From contig NZ_CP009631.1 of the NCBI RefSeq assembly GCF_000959445.1, forward strand, positions 992,001 to 1,056,000: a stretch of 64,000 nucleotides of DNA. Direction: 5' to 3'. This DNA is from Burkholderia vietnamiensis LMG 10929 (GTDB lineage: Bacteria > Pseudomonadota > Gammaproteobacteria > Burkholderiales > Burkholderiaceae). The notes under the pieces are model-generated. The model was not told the DNA's origin and ran no database searches. It saw only the letters and a list, made by a program, of their open reading frames with translations. The translations under genes were made by a program, and so were the position numbers. Position 1 is the stretch's first letter. Every line of letters starts with the position of its first letter. Below are positions 63,958 through 64,000 of the stretch, piece after piece.

Positions 63958-64000
63958 GGCAACTCCGGGAGACAAACGGCGGCGGGCATCGAACCGGATG

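Overview
The window looks like a chromosomal segment of a Burkholderia species (Burkholderia cepacia complex or a close relative). It is very GC-rich, so nearly every gene casts long antisense ORFs. Gene content is typically burkholderial: a KirBac-type potassium channel whose N-terminus, filter and C-domain closely resemble the B. pseudomallei KirBac1.1 sequence as I remember it, a Gram-negative general porin, a Tat-dependent non-hemolytic phospholipase C, a fused indolepyruvate ferredoxin oxidoreductase and a compact bioAFDB operon. No rRNA, tRNA, insertion sequence, prophage or CRISPR array is visible.

Layout. 1-6967: polyamine catabolism. A partial PotF-type binding protein, a SpuC-type aminotransferase, a gamma-glutamylpolyamine synthetase and a PuuD-type hydrolase lie on the minus strand. 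A 0.9 kb control region separates them from a divergent cupin regulator and a PuuC-type aldehyde dehydrogenase. 7017-8705: a copper-chaperone-like protein and a cupredoxin plus FTR1 iron permease pair. 8778-16898: two small unknowns, glmS and glmU (cell-wall sugar precursors), ttcA, folB, a catalytically degenerate SDR, a divergent MidA/NDUFAF7-type methyltransferase and small DUF proteins. 17018-20219: a three-gene sugar operon (LacI regulator, AGE epimerase, PfkB kinase) whose genes overlap by 4 bp. 20665-31170: an EAL-GGDEF protein, a BASS transporter, a porin, LysR and Lrp regulators, a nitronate monooxygenase, a hydrolase carrying the full fluoroacetate-dehalogenase residue set and an EamA exporter.

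31462-37901: DUF1289, YbaK, HMG-CoA lyase, GhrA, a VOC protein, a small serine hydrolase, phospholipase C and a lipoprotein. 38444-42429: a PaoABC-type molybdenum aldehyde oxidoreductase. 42607-45217: an MFS transporter and a divergent LysR regulator, each with an in-frame low-complexity insertion. 45563-49713: a DapA-like lyase/synthase, an orphan sulfate-binding protein, the Kir channel and a hexapeptide acetyltransferase. 51547-59372: indolepyruvate oxidoreductase, a Na+/H+ antiporter, an EAL phosphodiesterase preceded by a coupled leader ORF, and CutC. 59623-63957: bioB, bioD, bioF and bioA.

The most unusual feature is the 1.8 kb gene-free stretch 49714-51546. It carries 13 copies of a roughly 55-bp repeat in both orientations. 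Most copies begin with a TGTGGAYA motif, which in two copies is a perfect DnaA box, and end with a fixed-spacing core CTGTG-N9-GGTGAGC. I do not recognise it as a described repeat family. It could be a DnaA-titration or nucleoid-associated locus, or a protein-binding array of another kind.
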